NCBI GenBank assembly: GCA_020746105.1
Contig: CM036633.1
Location: forward strand, 14,058,501-14,122,500
Length of the DNA stretch: 64,000 nt
Reading direction: 5' to 3'
Source: Trogon surrucura
Taxonomy: Eukaryota; Chordata; Aves; Trogoniformes; Trogonidae
Shown: piece after piece, positions 36,871-48,400 of the stretch
How the letters are laid out: the number at the start of each line of letters is the position of its first letter
Position numbering within the stretch: position 1 is the first letter of the stretch
Made by a program: the position numbers and the translations under genes
The notes under the pieces: model-generated
The model's database searches: none
What the model was told of the DNA's origin: nothing
What the model saw: only the letters and a program-made list of their open reading frames with translations

Positions 36871-36980
36871 CCATAGAATCCTTTGGGTTGGAAAAGACTT
36901 GCAGGATCATTGAATCCAACTGTTAAGCCAGCAATGCCAGGTCCACCACAACCACACTCAAACAGTTCCTGGTCCATTTT
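36871..36980 (-). mobile_element. Short decayed CR1 fragment
   Basis: The plus strand reads CCATAGAATCCTTTGGGTTG, then GGAAAAGACTTGCAGGATCA and TTGAATCCAACTGTTAAGCC. This is the reverse complement of a CR1 3' end of the subfamily with 'GGTTGGAAAAGACC'. Similarity fades within about 110 bp, so the copy is either very truncated or very old. Confidence 0.85.
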
Positions 36981-37820
36981 CACTGTAAAAGTGCCCCTAC
37001 CTGCTGCCTTAGCCCACAAATCTCCTCCTTCCAATAGCTCACGCTGTGTGGGCCTTGCTCCCCCATCCAACACCGCTCAGTCTCCAGAGGTTATTTACAC
37101 ACCTCAGCTCCTTCTCCAGAGGACACACCCATCTCCCAAGGAGACACATCACCATCAGGTCAGGGAGAGTTAAATAGACACCATCACCTGCACAGCTTGA
37201 TCATTAAGGCTCAGATTTGCCTAAAAAATACTTTACAGCATACGTCTTGCATCCCTGAGGGAAGGGGAGCAGTTCCAGAGTCAGTGCAGACAAGCCAACC
37301 CGGCTTTCCCTTCAATGCAGCGAATGCAGGTAAACCCCAGTGGTAGCTACACTGCTGGCAGAAATGAACCAAGTCCTAAACATGATTTGACTGATGATTC
37401 ATTTTGTTCTTCCCTGACTCACTTTTCTTGTCCTTAAATGCCTTCGTCTTTGCCACACAAAGAGCTTTTCCAGGAGAATTGAGCTTTTAGGCAGCTCCCA
37501 AAGCAGCTGGAAATTTCAACACATACCTGAGGACCAAAAGGAAAGGTCACCGGGAGGGGACTTTTCTTGGGTTTTTTCACAAATAATTTCTGGCTTTTTA
37601 GTTTGCAGAGCCCTTATCATAACATTTAGGAACTGAAAAAATGGATGGAAGAGAATACATCTGAGTCTTCATCAGCTTAGTCTTGAAATCTCAGAACTGT
37701 ATTATAAATAAAAAGAAATCATTTCTTCTTTCTTGAGTGTGCAGGCTTAAGAGAAGGATTAAACATTTCACCTTTTAATAAAACACCTCTTTCCTAGTCT
37801 CGTGGTAACACAGAGAATCT
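36981..37820. other. Unique non-coding sequence
   Basis: Nothing recognisable. No open frame of note and no repeat landmark. Confidence 0.55.
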
Positions 37821-37985
37821 GGAATCATAGAAAAATTGAAAGCAAGGTTAGATCAGGTCATTCAGTTCCTTGTCCAACTGTCCTTTGAAGACCTCCAAGA
37901 ATGTACATCCAACAACCACTATGGTCAACCTGTTCTGGTGCTTCACAACTCCACAGGCTGAATAGCTTCACCCAAGACTATGTAA
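37821..37985 (-). mobile_element. Ancient CR1 fragment
   Basis: The plus strand begins GGAATCATAGAAAAATTGAA. It later shows TTGTCCAACTGTCCTTTGAA and GACCTCCAAGAATG, AACCTGTTCTGGTGCTTCAC and ACAACTCCACAGGCTGAA. These follow the order of CR1 3' landmarks with many substitutions. It is the most diverged CR1 I can support here. Confidence 0.65.
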
Positions 37986-40900
37986 AAGGTTCAGAAACCT
38001 GCAGGTAACTAAATAGAAATTGGAGAATGAATTGTTTTACAAAAACCTCATGATTAAGGGAGCCTTCATCAAAGTTCGGGTGTAGAGAGAGGTGGAAAAA
38101 CAGTTTAACCTGGTTCAGCTCTCCTCTATGTCTAGTCTGCCACAAAAGGCTCCAAAAAGAAATGTGTCTGGTTACCTCACCAATTAATGTGTGTGAACAA
38201 TTGGCTTTTCAACAGCTTTTCATTTTCTTTTCAGCCCATCTCATCATCACAGATTTAAGTGGACACTTTGCCATGAACACATTTTGAATACCCTGAAATT
38301 TATCCTCACTTTTGAAAAACGGGTAGAGAATGTTAATGAGGGGCCACCTTTGCTCTGAGAGGTTCTTCTCTGTTTAAACATCATCACAGACCTTCTGCAG
38401 AGGGTCCAAAGACCAAATGAGTCTGCTGAAGGGCTATACTGCCCTGAGAGATCTCTAGAAAAGCTGCGGTAGATACCTTGCTGGCAGTCATTTCATGCCG
38501 CAGTGCCACGCTCCACAATCTTTTTTGATGCTCTTATTAATGGCTTTGTTCCTTCACTTCTCAAGCTGACAGTTCATTTTCCCTCCTACAGATTCCTGCC
38601 ATCACACCAGAGAATATTTACAGCTGTCTATACGCTGTGCCCATGCATTCTTCCAGACAACTCGTTCATGGGATATGCTCTCTCACTGAAAGGAGAGCTA
38701 GAGAAATATAATTTGCATTGAGGATGAGGCTATCGAGGTGCACAGTCTCCTTGTGGTTCCCTTAATTTGCTCCCAATCTCTCCAGTGTCTTGAAAACACA
38801 GGTCCTACATTACAAGAGTTCCAAAACCATATCTAAACAAGCACCTCTGCTTGTAGCCAACAGCCTGCTCTGACACGGTGCAGCTGTAACCAGGTATCAG
38901 GCTATTGGGAAAGAGCCATAAGGGCCCTTGCTGGAGCCACCCACTTCCCCCAAGCCCTTGTCTTTGGCCCCTGCTTGGACTAACTTACAGATAAGCCTCT
39001 GCTTGGCCTTGTATCTTGCTGATCCCAACTTGTCTTCCTGGCTGGACCAAGGATTTGTCACTGTGAACCTGTCTGGAAAGACTGGCTGTCTACAGAGACT
39101 GCTACTGGACCAGCTTTTCTTGGTCAGGTCCTGAAGGACTGCTGCAGGACATCACCCCGTGCCCGCCTTCTCGTCACATTCCACCGCTGGTTTGTAATTC
39201 CCTGAGGAGCAGCCCACTCCTGCCGCTCCCCAGCAACCTGTAACTGACTGTGTCTTTGGGAAAGCACAACGCAGAAAACGGGGGAAACGTGGGAGAGGCT
39301 CTCCCTTCCTCTTGTTCTAAAACAGAGGGGAGTTTTTTCCTGGTGTTGCAGAGCTCATTGCTAATATTTTACTTCCTGTGCTTTTCCCCTAGGCTCCTCT
39401 ATTCGAAACCAAAAATTCAACCATTTTGTTGAAAAGAAGCCAATTGAGGGGAGAATCGTGCCTGTGGATTCACACTTAAGTCTGTCTGTTGCTCTGCTGT
39501 TGTCTTTCCAGCTTGGTAATTGGGATGTGCTACTTCTAATGCAAGGCAAGCTTGGAAAGCACCGGCTCTGCCTGCAGCGACGACAGGTGCTGGCACACAA
39601 CATGCTGCTCAGTTGTCAAGACACCTCAGCCTTTACTCAACCCCTCTGCTTCTGCAGATAGCAAGACTGAACCAATGCTTTGTGTAACCAGAACATTAAT
39701 TTTGCTAACAAGGTAATAATAAGGCTACTAAATCAGTACTAGGACTCTTATGTTGCATACACCATCTAAATTACATGTCATCTTCACGGGATGTAAACTA
39801 GATAAACGACTAGTCAAATATTTACCCATATGATTTGCAATTGAGACATTTTAGCCACGAAAGTGGCATTACTGAAGAAAAAATGTGCTGGACGTTGATA
39901 GTCCTCAAAACATAACCGTGGGGCAAGAGGATAATTCACTCACATTGCACAAGAACCGTGTCTTCTGAAGTGCGTTAATGCTAAGATCAAAACATGATCT
40001 CCTGAACCACCGTTTAACCTACAACAAAAGATGAAAAATTAGAAAACACACTTAGGGATCCTACTTTTTGCACCTCAAAGCAGATGCTTACAAATCTCAG
40101 AGCAGCCTGCCACAGGATGTCAGCTCCATCTCTTCTCACCACCAAGTATTTACAACAACCAGTATCGCTGCTCCAAGCAATGTCCAGCCTCTGTTCACTT
40201 GAGTGGATGGCTCCAACTGCCATGCCAAAACCATAAGCTGCACAGTATGTTCCAGAGAGAAGAATTATGGTCTTAGGAGTTGCCCTGCAGCATCTTGAAA
40301 CTCTTTTGGCCCGTGGCTGGTTTCTGCTTTGTGTCTCATGGGAAGATCCTACCCTGCAGACATTTCAGTAGGGAGCACAGAGAGAGGTGCCACCATATAG
40401 CACTGTGATCTTTGGGCAGACAACACTTCAGCACGCAAGGCAGGAATTCGTGACTGTCAGAGGAACCACTGCATCGCTCAGGAACAGCTCAGGGAAGGCT
40501 AAGAGAGCACATACGTAGGGGCTTATCCCATATCCTTTGGCAAGATCAGATCTGATTCTTTCATTTGTCTTCCTGTGGCCAAGTCTAAATTGTGAGCAGA
40601 GCTTCCTTCCACTGGGGCATGTCAAGACATGATTTGGACACATCAAACCAGCTAGCTTCTGGGGTTATTTCTGCCTCATTCCAGAGCAGCAAGCTCACCT
40701 TGTTGCCCACTCCGTTTTGTCAGTTCTCCAACATCTGGAGCAGTTTGCTCTCCATAGGAACAAGTCCTTGTGGAGGACAGAAAAGAAAAATTTCCATTCT
40801 TCCCTGCCTGCTGGACCAGCTAAGTGACAGGGGGTTGTGGATGGGCTGACATTTATACCTCTTAATCTCTGTGATGCTCTCATAAAAGATTTTGCCTTGA

Positions 40901-43900
40901 TAGTTCTTCTGGTGCACTTGGAGGGCGCTAGATGAAAGCTTTATGGAGGCAACACAAAGCCCTTTTCAATCAAGTGAGTTCTCTGTCTGTTTAGTGGCTG
41001 AGCCAAGTATTCCAGGACAAGGCTCACTGGAAAGAGAGAAGTTTCTTTTAAGCCTCTCATCTTCAGTTGTGTGAAAGCAGCAAATGCAGTGAAAAGAGTG
41101 CCCTGCCCCAGCAAGCATGTGTTTGGTAGCGAGGTCGCAAGTTCAGACAGTTTTGGCAGGGCACAACCGTGACCGGCGGCTGGCAGGTCTTTCTCACGTC
41201 CCACACAATAACTGCAATTTTAAGATTCTCGTGTGGATAACACCTATTGCTCAGTTTAAAACATTTAGAGCTGTCACAGAGACTGGAGGGAATCACTTCT
41301 GGGATTAGAAGTCACCTGCAAATGATTTGTTGGCTCCGCGGAAGGGAGGAAGACTTAGAGCGTGTGGCCAGGCATGTTCCCTGGAGCAGGTCTCCACTGG
41401 AAATGTCTAAAGACCGGGAGCCTTTCCTCCAAGATCAGTGATGCGGTGTCAAGATTGGGACTCAGGTGGACAGAACTGTTCACCCAAGTACAGATGAGGC
41501 CAGAGAAGGGGACCTCCCCTTTTCACCCTTCGCCTCCCTACCCTTGCAGTTGGAAGCAGCCCATTGCCTTCGGGACAGACCCATAATGTGAAGTCCCCTT
41601 AGTTTTCTGTCTTGCTCTGCCACCCCTCTGCATGTGACCATGTAACCACAACTGTCCTTTCCTGTACCTTCAGATGCCCTTTCCCATCATACATGGCACA
41701 CAGACTATTCACTCATTGAGCAAGAGTTATCTCAAATATACAGCGCCACAGGGGCTTTGTATCGTGAGGTATAGCCCGTGGCTGCGCACAGGCAAATCAT
41801 TCCTATGGGAATCAACTTATGGCCCCTCTCTTTGCCAGATTAAGAGATCCTTACACAGTTGCCTCTTTTGAGGGAGAGGAAGATGCAAAAGCAATAATGT
41901 GAATTCATATGGATGCTGCATCTAAGACCTTGCTGTTTTGCAATGTGTTTAAACTCAGTCTCTATATTAAGCTGCACATCTTTGATTTATCAGCCTTCCT
42001 GAGAAGTTTCCAAGGCTTCTTGCTTCCAGGCTCATGCTATGGCAGCATTCTTGTTCCCAGCCAAAAAGACTTTGGAGTTCAGAACAAAGTGAAGTTACAC
42101 AACCTGTGTCAAAATAACACCAGAGCAACAAGCTCTATTTCTTCAGCCTCAAAGCCAACCACTCTGTTCATTTCCAGGAGAAAGACTCGCATAAGTTTTT
42201 TGGCTGCACGAGCCTGAGCCCCTGGTATTAAACACCAGCCCTCTCCAATCACAGATTTCAGTTCCTTGCTATGTCTGGCAGTTCACACAGTCAAGCAGCA
42301 GAGACTTTTTGTGACCACTCAACTGCCGTGCTTCCTGAGAGCTGTGTTGCACCAAGTGGGACATAAGCATACTTCTTTAGATGAACACATCACCTCTGCA
42401 GTCATCTCCAGTGTGGTGGCCACGGATGGCACATGGAGCTGAGAAGAGCATTGCACCGGCTTGGCCGTGCAGCATATCAGGGACAGGCTCAATCCAAGGG
42501 GAGCATCGTCCTCCCAGTAAACAACAAGAAGACTGAAACACTCCAGTAACAAAGTAACACACTGAAAAAGAAGCAAGATTTATCTTGATGCCGTTCCACA
42601 AAAACAGCACAGCGTCCACACAGAACCGCCACAAGTATCGAGATGGGCAAAACATCTCCTCACTTTCTCTTTTTTCTTCCTTCTCTCTTCTTTTTTTTTT
42701 CTTTCCCCCTCTCCCATGCAGCTGTTTAACAAACGCTGCACAGCTTGTGCCTTTCAAAGCCCCCAGCTCAGCCCATCTTTCTTGCTTGCATGGCATTTCT
42801 CAGTCCTCCCTCTGCTGCCAGCTGCTCCCTGTACACAGACTAACACATTCCCCGGAACCGCAGAATGAATTGGGCTGTTACTTACATGAGCATCACGTTA
42901 CAAGCATTTGCAAGCGGACTACCAGCACCTCAGCTGTTGCTGGCTTAAAATAAGCAGAGTTGCGAGGTCTGATGGTTCTGCATCTTGCTGTGGCAGTGGA
43001 GAATTAAAGAAAAGGTCCCAACGAGGTTTTGATTTCACTCTCAGCAAAACGCTGCAGAAAAGCTAAACTGAAACATCATTTAATCACACCTTTATAAACC
43101 TCCTATTAAAGCGCCATGAAAGAAATACTTTCCGTAGTCAAGGCAGTGCATTTTATTAGGCTCATCCAATGGCATAACCTTAGCTTAACTCTAGGTTAAT
43201 GGAACTTATGGTAGCACTGAAGGAATAAAAATTGTCAATGAGCAAAAAGAATCCTAAATCTGTACTTTTCAGGAGCTAGCAAAAGTTCCACAACCTTAGA
43301 TTTGACCTCAGGAACAGAGTTGCAAAAGCAAAACCAATCTGAAATATAAGCTTCTCTGGAGAACCCAAAATTACGCTGAGTGCAGTGGGTGCTCTCGGGC
43401 ATAGACTTGTCTTTCATTGTGTAATAAAATGTTCACAAAATGTTCACAATGAAAAGTGGGCAACAATTCCCCAGCAAGCATGGAGGAGATTTCTAGTGCA
43501 CAGCTTAAATGCGTTCACTCCTTTTCCATTAAAATGTGCTAGACTTTTCTTGAGAAATGCTTTCATGGGCACTTTTTAAGTGAGTAAAGTTCATTGGAGG
43601 CATAAATTGCCACAGCAGTACCCTTGGAGTTCAGAGAAACCTACTTGTTCTTGGCTATGGCACAGTGTGAGCTGAAGGCTTTTGTAGTTAAAGGCATGAA
43701 ACCACATGGCTTCATCTCTTTCTGTGTCTCTCTCACTGTTGCAAAGCGTGAACCTACCCAGGCACCACACAGGGAGCCTTGTGCCAGAATGCTCAGAGCC
43801 ACTGAATTTCCAGAAGCAGAACACAGGCACACAGCACAGGGAAAGCAGTCCTTACCTTCGTACCGAGTCCTCATTTGATACTGAGATACAGAAGTAACCC

Positions 43901-44146
43901 CATGATGTCCTTCCCAATCATTCCTGTTCACAGCTTTAACTCCCCATCTCAGTTCCTCCCTAATCCATCATGCCAAAGATTCAAGACTCCAGAGCCTTCA
44001 GCTCCCACATAATCCTCTTCTTGAACAGTAAAGAACCCAAAATCTGTCATCCAAATCAGTTCCATTCCAGAGTCACTCTTGTTCTCCCACTCTATCCCAG
44101 ATAACAGCATCTAGACCCAAATCCGTGCGTGACCAAACAGATTCTC
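37986..44146. other. Unique non-coding sequence
   Basis: Six kilobases with no supported gene or clear transposon. A 52-bp pyrimidine tract at 42663-42714 is listed separately. The somewhat GC-rich part at 38900-39250 has a 68-codon plus frame with no domain. Confidence 0.55.
42663..42714. repeat. 52-bp polypyrimidine tract
   Basis: C and T only for about 52 bases (mixed CT and T-runs). Long polypurine/polypyrimidine tracts can adopt triplex structure in principle, but this one lacks clear mirror symmetry. No acceptor or exon is recognised downstream. Confidence 0.8.
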
Positions 44147-44426
44147 CCTAGTGGGAAGTGACAGGACAAGGGGAAATGGCCTTAAGTTGCCACAGGGGAG
44201 GTTCAGGTTGGATATTGGGAAGAATTTATTTACTGAGAGGGTTGTCAGGCATTGGAACAGGCTGCCCAGGGAGGGAGTTGAGTCACCATCCCTGGAGGGG
44301 TTTAAGAGAAGGGAAGATGTTGCCTTGAAGGATGTGGTTTAGTGGTGTTGATAGGGCTACAAAAAGGTTGGACTCACTGATCTTGAAGGTCTCTTCCAGC
44401 CAAAACTGTTCTATGATTCTATGATA
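44147..44426 (+). mobile_element. CR1 LINE 3' fragment, plus strand
   Basis: A plus-oriented CR1 of about 280 bp with an intact 3' end: GGTTGGACTCACTGATCTTG, AAGGTCTCTTCCAGCC, then TTCTATGATTCTATGA, the diagnostic CR1 terminal octamer repeat. A 63-codon frame at 44151-44342 reads [20 protein letters not shown] and [20 protein letters not shown], the end of the CR1 ORF2 protein, uninterrupted over this short stretch. It is 5'-truncated near 44147. Confidence 0.95.
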
Positions 44427-45219
44427 TGAAATGCCAGCCAGCCAGCCTGAAACACCAGCATCAGCTCAGCTTAAGAGATACATCCTCCTCACAAGGAGCA
44501 GAACTGTCTTGGTCTCCTTTATGTTAGTCCATAAGGACAGTTCAAAAAAGAAGGGGACTTGAATTCTAACGGACTTGGCTTGCAACTCATGTGCCCAGCC
44601 CTGTGGCTTACTGGGAACGAACATCACTTGGCTCTGCCCTACTATGACATTTGCCAAGCCCTACAGGAATACACGGCAGACCTCTGCCTTCAGCTACACT
44701 CATCAGCATCGTGCAGGAAGTGCGAGAAGACATTTTTGATCATGGATTGCTCTAGAAGATGGAAAGGAAGAGAGGAAAGCAGGGAGAGACAAGACTTTCT
44801 GCCCACGTCCTAGTCAGCTACACAAATGTAGTCCCAGCTCTGTCTTTACCTGATGGCAAGCACCATGGAGCAGAAAAAGGGAAATGTTTTCACGAACATT
44901 ATCATTCCAGTGGGTAGGCAGAATCTATGAGCGGAAGGCAAACCACAGTTGTAAAGAAGAGGAGTTTCTAACTCGTTTCGCCTGTTGTTTTTAATTTTGT
45001 CTGAATTGTTTTTCCAGACAGTGGGAAACAGTTTTGCTTGAGCATGAGCATAAGATTGGGAGGATGATCCTTGCCACCCAGCTGAGTTCTTCCATCCATA
45101 GGGTTGTCACAGGTTAGGTTCTTACAGAATACCAACCAAAATCAGGGGTCTGTTGTCCTAACAGTAAGAAACAAACCCTGTCATGCAGAGTTGACAACCT
45201 GTATATGAGAGAGAATACA
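44427..45219. other. Unique non-coding sequence
   Basis: Nothing recognisable between the CR1 end and the MIR-like relic. Confidence 0.55.
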
Positions 45220-45425
45220 TTTACCATTTTATAGACTAGAAACAGGGACGTGAAGAGCCTATTTAAAGCATATTTAAATTCCAGGAAAGACTCTTCTTGC
45301 CTTCCCTGAGTTTTGGATCATGGTCAAGGAAATTAAGTGAGTTGCCAGAATTCACACAGTGAGTTTGTAGAAAAGCCAGAAACCAAAAGCTAGATTTGCT
45401 GAGCTCCAGCATTCGTGCTCAAGCC
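45220..45425 (+). mobile_element. Probable ancient MIR SINE relic
   Basis: Two separated blocks match the order of a MIR (tRNA-derived CORE-SINE). The first is ATTTTATAGACTAGAAACAG at 45226-45245, which resembles MIR 'tttacagatgaggaaactga'. After about 80 bp comes AAATTAAGTGAGTTGCCAGA, then TTCACACAGTGAGTTTGTAG and AGCTAGATTTGCTGAGCTCC, which resembles MIR 'ttaagtgacttgcccaaggtcacacag ... gatt'. The extra sequence between them would be an insertion. MIRs were active before the split of birds and mammals, and are sparse and worn in birds. The identification is by memory of the consensus. Confidence 0.5.
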
Positions 45426-48400
45426 AGCCCGCTGCTGGAGGTGCTGGAATGGCAACAACAATCTGCTCAAGTGCGAAATTCTAGCTGCCAACCTGGCACT
45501 GCTTTTATTTCTCTGACCTATTCCCTTGCTCAGATCCAGGATTTTCCTTGAGTAGAAAAGAATTACAGAAAAGAGTTAGCAACATCACTGCATGGGCAGT
45601 AGCATTCCATGGCCATTCATTAGTCAGAGAAAAGGGAAAGAAATTAATTTTCAGGAACCAAGACGTACATTTGGGTCACCAGGGTGCTTAGTAGTGAACC
45701 AAGGATGCAACTTTAAGCAGCTCAGTTACCCACTTTCTGGGCTGTGAACTCCGTGATGGGTTTTTGCCCTCTCCAAGTCTGCATCCCAAGGATTTTTGCT
45801 TCTCTGCTCGACAGGATACCTAGTCTCAAGTGGTCAGCAGCCACTCTGTCTGCTCTGGTGATCCACATCCTCACCCACAATGTGAGAGAATGGACATTGC
45901 CCAGAAAATATATTAATTTCATCACACCAGTTAAGTCCTGAGATTTTCCTCCTCTTTCATCCACAAGCAGGTTTGGCACTGTTTTGTTTGTTTGTTAAGT
46001 TTCCCGTTCTAGCTAAGGGGCTTTCCCTAAAGAAAAATAGTTACTGCCACGAACAATGGATTATTTGCAATCACTTCATATATCAACGAAGTGCAGCCTT
46101 CTCTGCAGAGGAATGCAGCAGCAATTTAACAGCAGCGACCAGAAATGAAGGCAACTGCATGCAGTCAAAACTGCAGAGAAAACTGTATATATGTATTCAC
46201 TAAAAGCAAATGGTTTTGGCTAAGGTATTAGTCTGTTGTTAGAAAAGCATCACTAAAAGTTTTCTGATTACACATCCTTTAGTTTTGGATCTGATAATAG
46301 CATCTTCTGAGGAGAAGGCAAAGTAGTGAACCTATTTGAAGCAGCAAATTTGAAAACAGGGTATTCTGAGGGATTTTATTTAAAGATCTTCTTGTCACCG
46401 TTCTAGGCTCTGAAGATCTATTTTTGTGCCTTTGTTTTCATTTGAAAGAGAACACGTTATTCCAACTGTCCTACGACTGGCAAAGATGATTATAAAAGAA
46501 GTGAAATGTGCATTTCCTTCTCCTCTTAGCCAAGGAATTTGCGTGTTACAATGATGGGTGTAAATTTAACAGATTCTAATAAAGCAGAAAGCCCAGACAG
46601 CTGCTGCATGTGGTGATATCTCCCCGCAACACTTTGCCTTGTATGGGGGATGCAAGAGATCAGCAGGAGCACTTGAGAAAGGGCACGTGTCTGTGCAAAG
46701 GATGTTGAGATTTGAAGCAAGGAAATGCTTCAGAATCTCAGCCCTGCTTCATCATTATCTGTCTTTAATATTAATTTCCTAAAGATCTGAGCTACATCAT
46801 AGATTCCCACCACTGCTCAGAGCCCTGCCAGGCCAAGCTCTAGGAGCGTCAGTGTTTTAATTTGAATGTGAGGAGTCACATTTAAAACACACCGTAATAA
46901 TCAGTCATTTGTATGGTGTCTTATTTCTGCTGAGTCCAACACTACATTACAAGTTTTATTTTAACATCTCATATATTGGACTCTATGGCCAACAGCAATT
47001 GATGGCACAAAGAACAGCAAATATCACTAAGCAGTACAATGCTCCTACGCAAAACAGTATCTTGACCTCATCAGGATCTGCCTGCTCTCCACCGAGCCCC
47101 ACAGAACAGCCAGCACAGGCTCGGCAGAGATTCACAGAGCAGTAACGGGAATAATTTTTTTCTCTTCTACAGAGAGAGAACAAACCCATGAATTTACCCT
47201 AGAAAGGGAATAAGCAGCAAGTTAATCAGAGTCCCTGCGAGAGTCTCAAAGTTGGGATGTCCAAGGCTTTGAACTCGGGAAACAACAAGAGACTTGATAT
47301 TTTAATGAAGCATAATGTTCAATACTAAAGAGATTTTTGAAAGAAAAGAATATTAAAACTTGTTTACAAGATGTAAACAAACCTAAACTATGAAAATGGA
47401 GGGTTGAGGACTTTGTGCAGTTGGTTTAGACTCTCACACGTACAGTGAGGGAGCCTTAGACTCTCCTCTTTTGCATAAGAGGAACCTGAAGAAGCCTCAG
47501 GAGTTACCGAACTGGGCCAAGCCCATTTGTGGTTCAAAGAGGTGAGAGCTAGATGAGGTGATAAAACACAAAACCACTGAAAAAAACTGAACCAAGGTGC
47601 AGCACCATGATTATGTAGCTGTTTGGTGCCAGAACACAACCTCTTTAAATGTTATTAAATTTCTTTCACAGGGAGTAAATCAATTTAATACAAATGTCTC
47701 AATGAAGAAAATGGCATAGCCAGTAATGTATGAGCCATTCTGAGCTTGTCACCAATAGATCCAAGAAAGGAAAAAATACAGGTTAATATCTGAGAAGGAG
47801 CAATTTTCTCACCAAACATGCTGGTTTAGAGCAATCAAACCTACATGGACTTCCACTGCACCAGCAGCTAGTCCTTTGAGAAAAAGAAAAGGGGAATGGA
47901 TGGGTTGATGTCATGTTTCAATTTTTCCTAGATTAAACATTTTGATTTTTCTAAAGTGGTTCCAGAAATGTTCTTACATTTGACAGACAGTAGATGAAAA
48001 AGAAGTACTGTATCTGCTCCAATTTGAAAAGTGTGCTGTCAGTAAGGCAAGCAAAGAATAGATTCTGTTTGTCTCCGTCTAAAATACTCAAAGTCTGGGC
48101 CCCTGAGTTAAAATGCTGACATCTCCACCGAATTGCTGTTAAAAGAGTGATTAGGGTGGATTTTCAGAAGGGTTTAACACTTGCCTTACCCTTACCTAAT
48201 ACTCCCTTGGAGAGTTGAACATCAGAACGACTGAGAGCAGAGCTGGACAAAGAAATGTTTCTAGGCACCCAGACTATCTGCAAAGTGATCTGTTAAAACC
48301 GTCCTCCACGTACATATGTTTTTGTTCCATTATGTTATTACACCTCAATTGTCCTAGCACTTCAAAGGGCTTCAGAAACAGGTTGTTCCTTTCATATGAC

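Noticed and set aside
38900-39250. Possible LTR or DNA transposon in a GC-richer stretch
   Set aside because: No terminal repeats, TG...CA ends or flanking duplications could be found.
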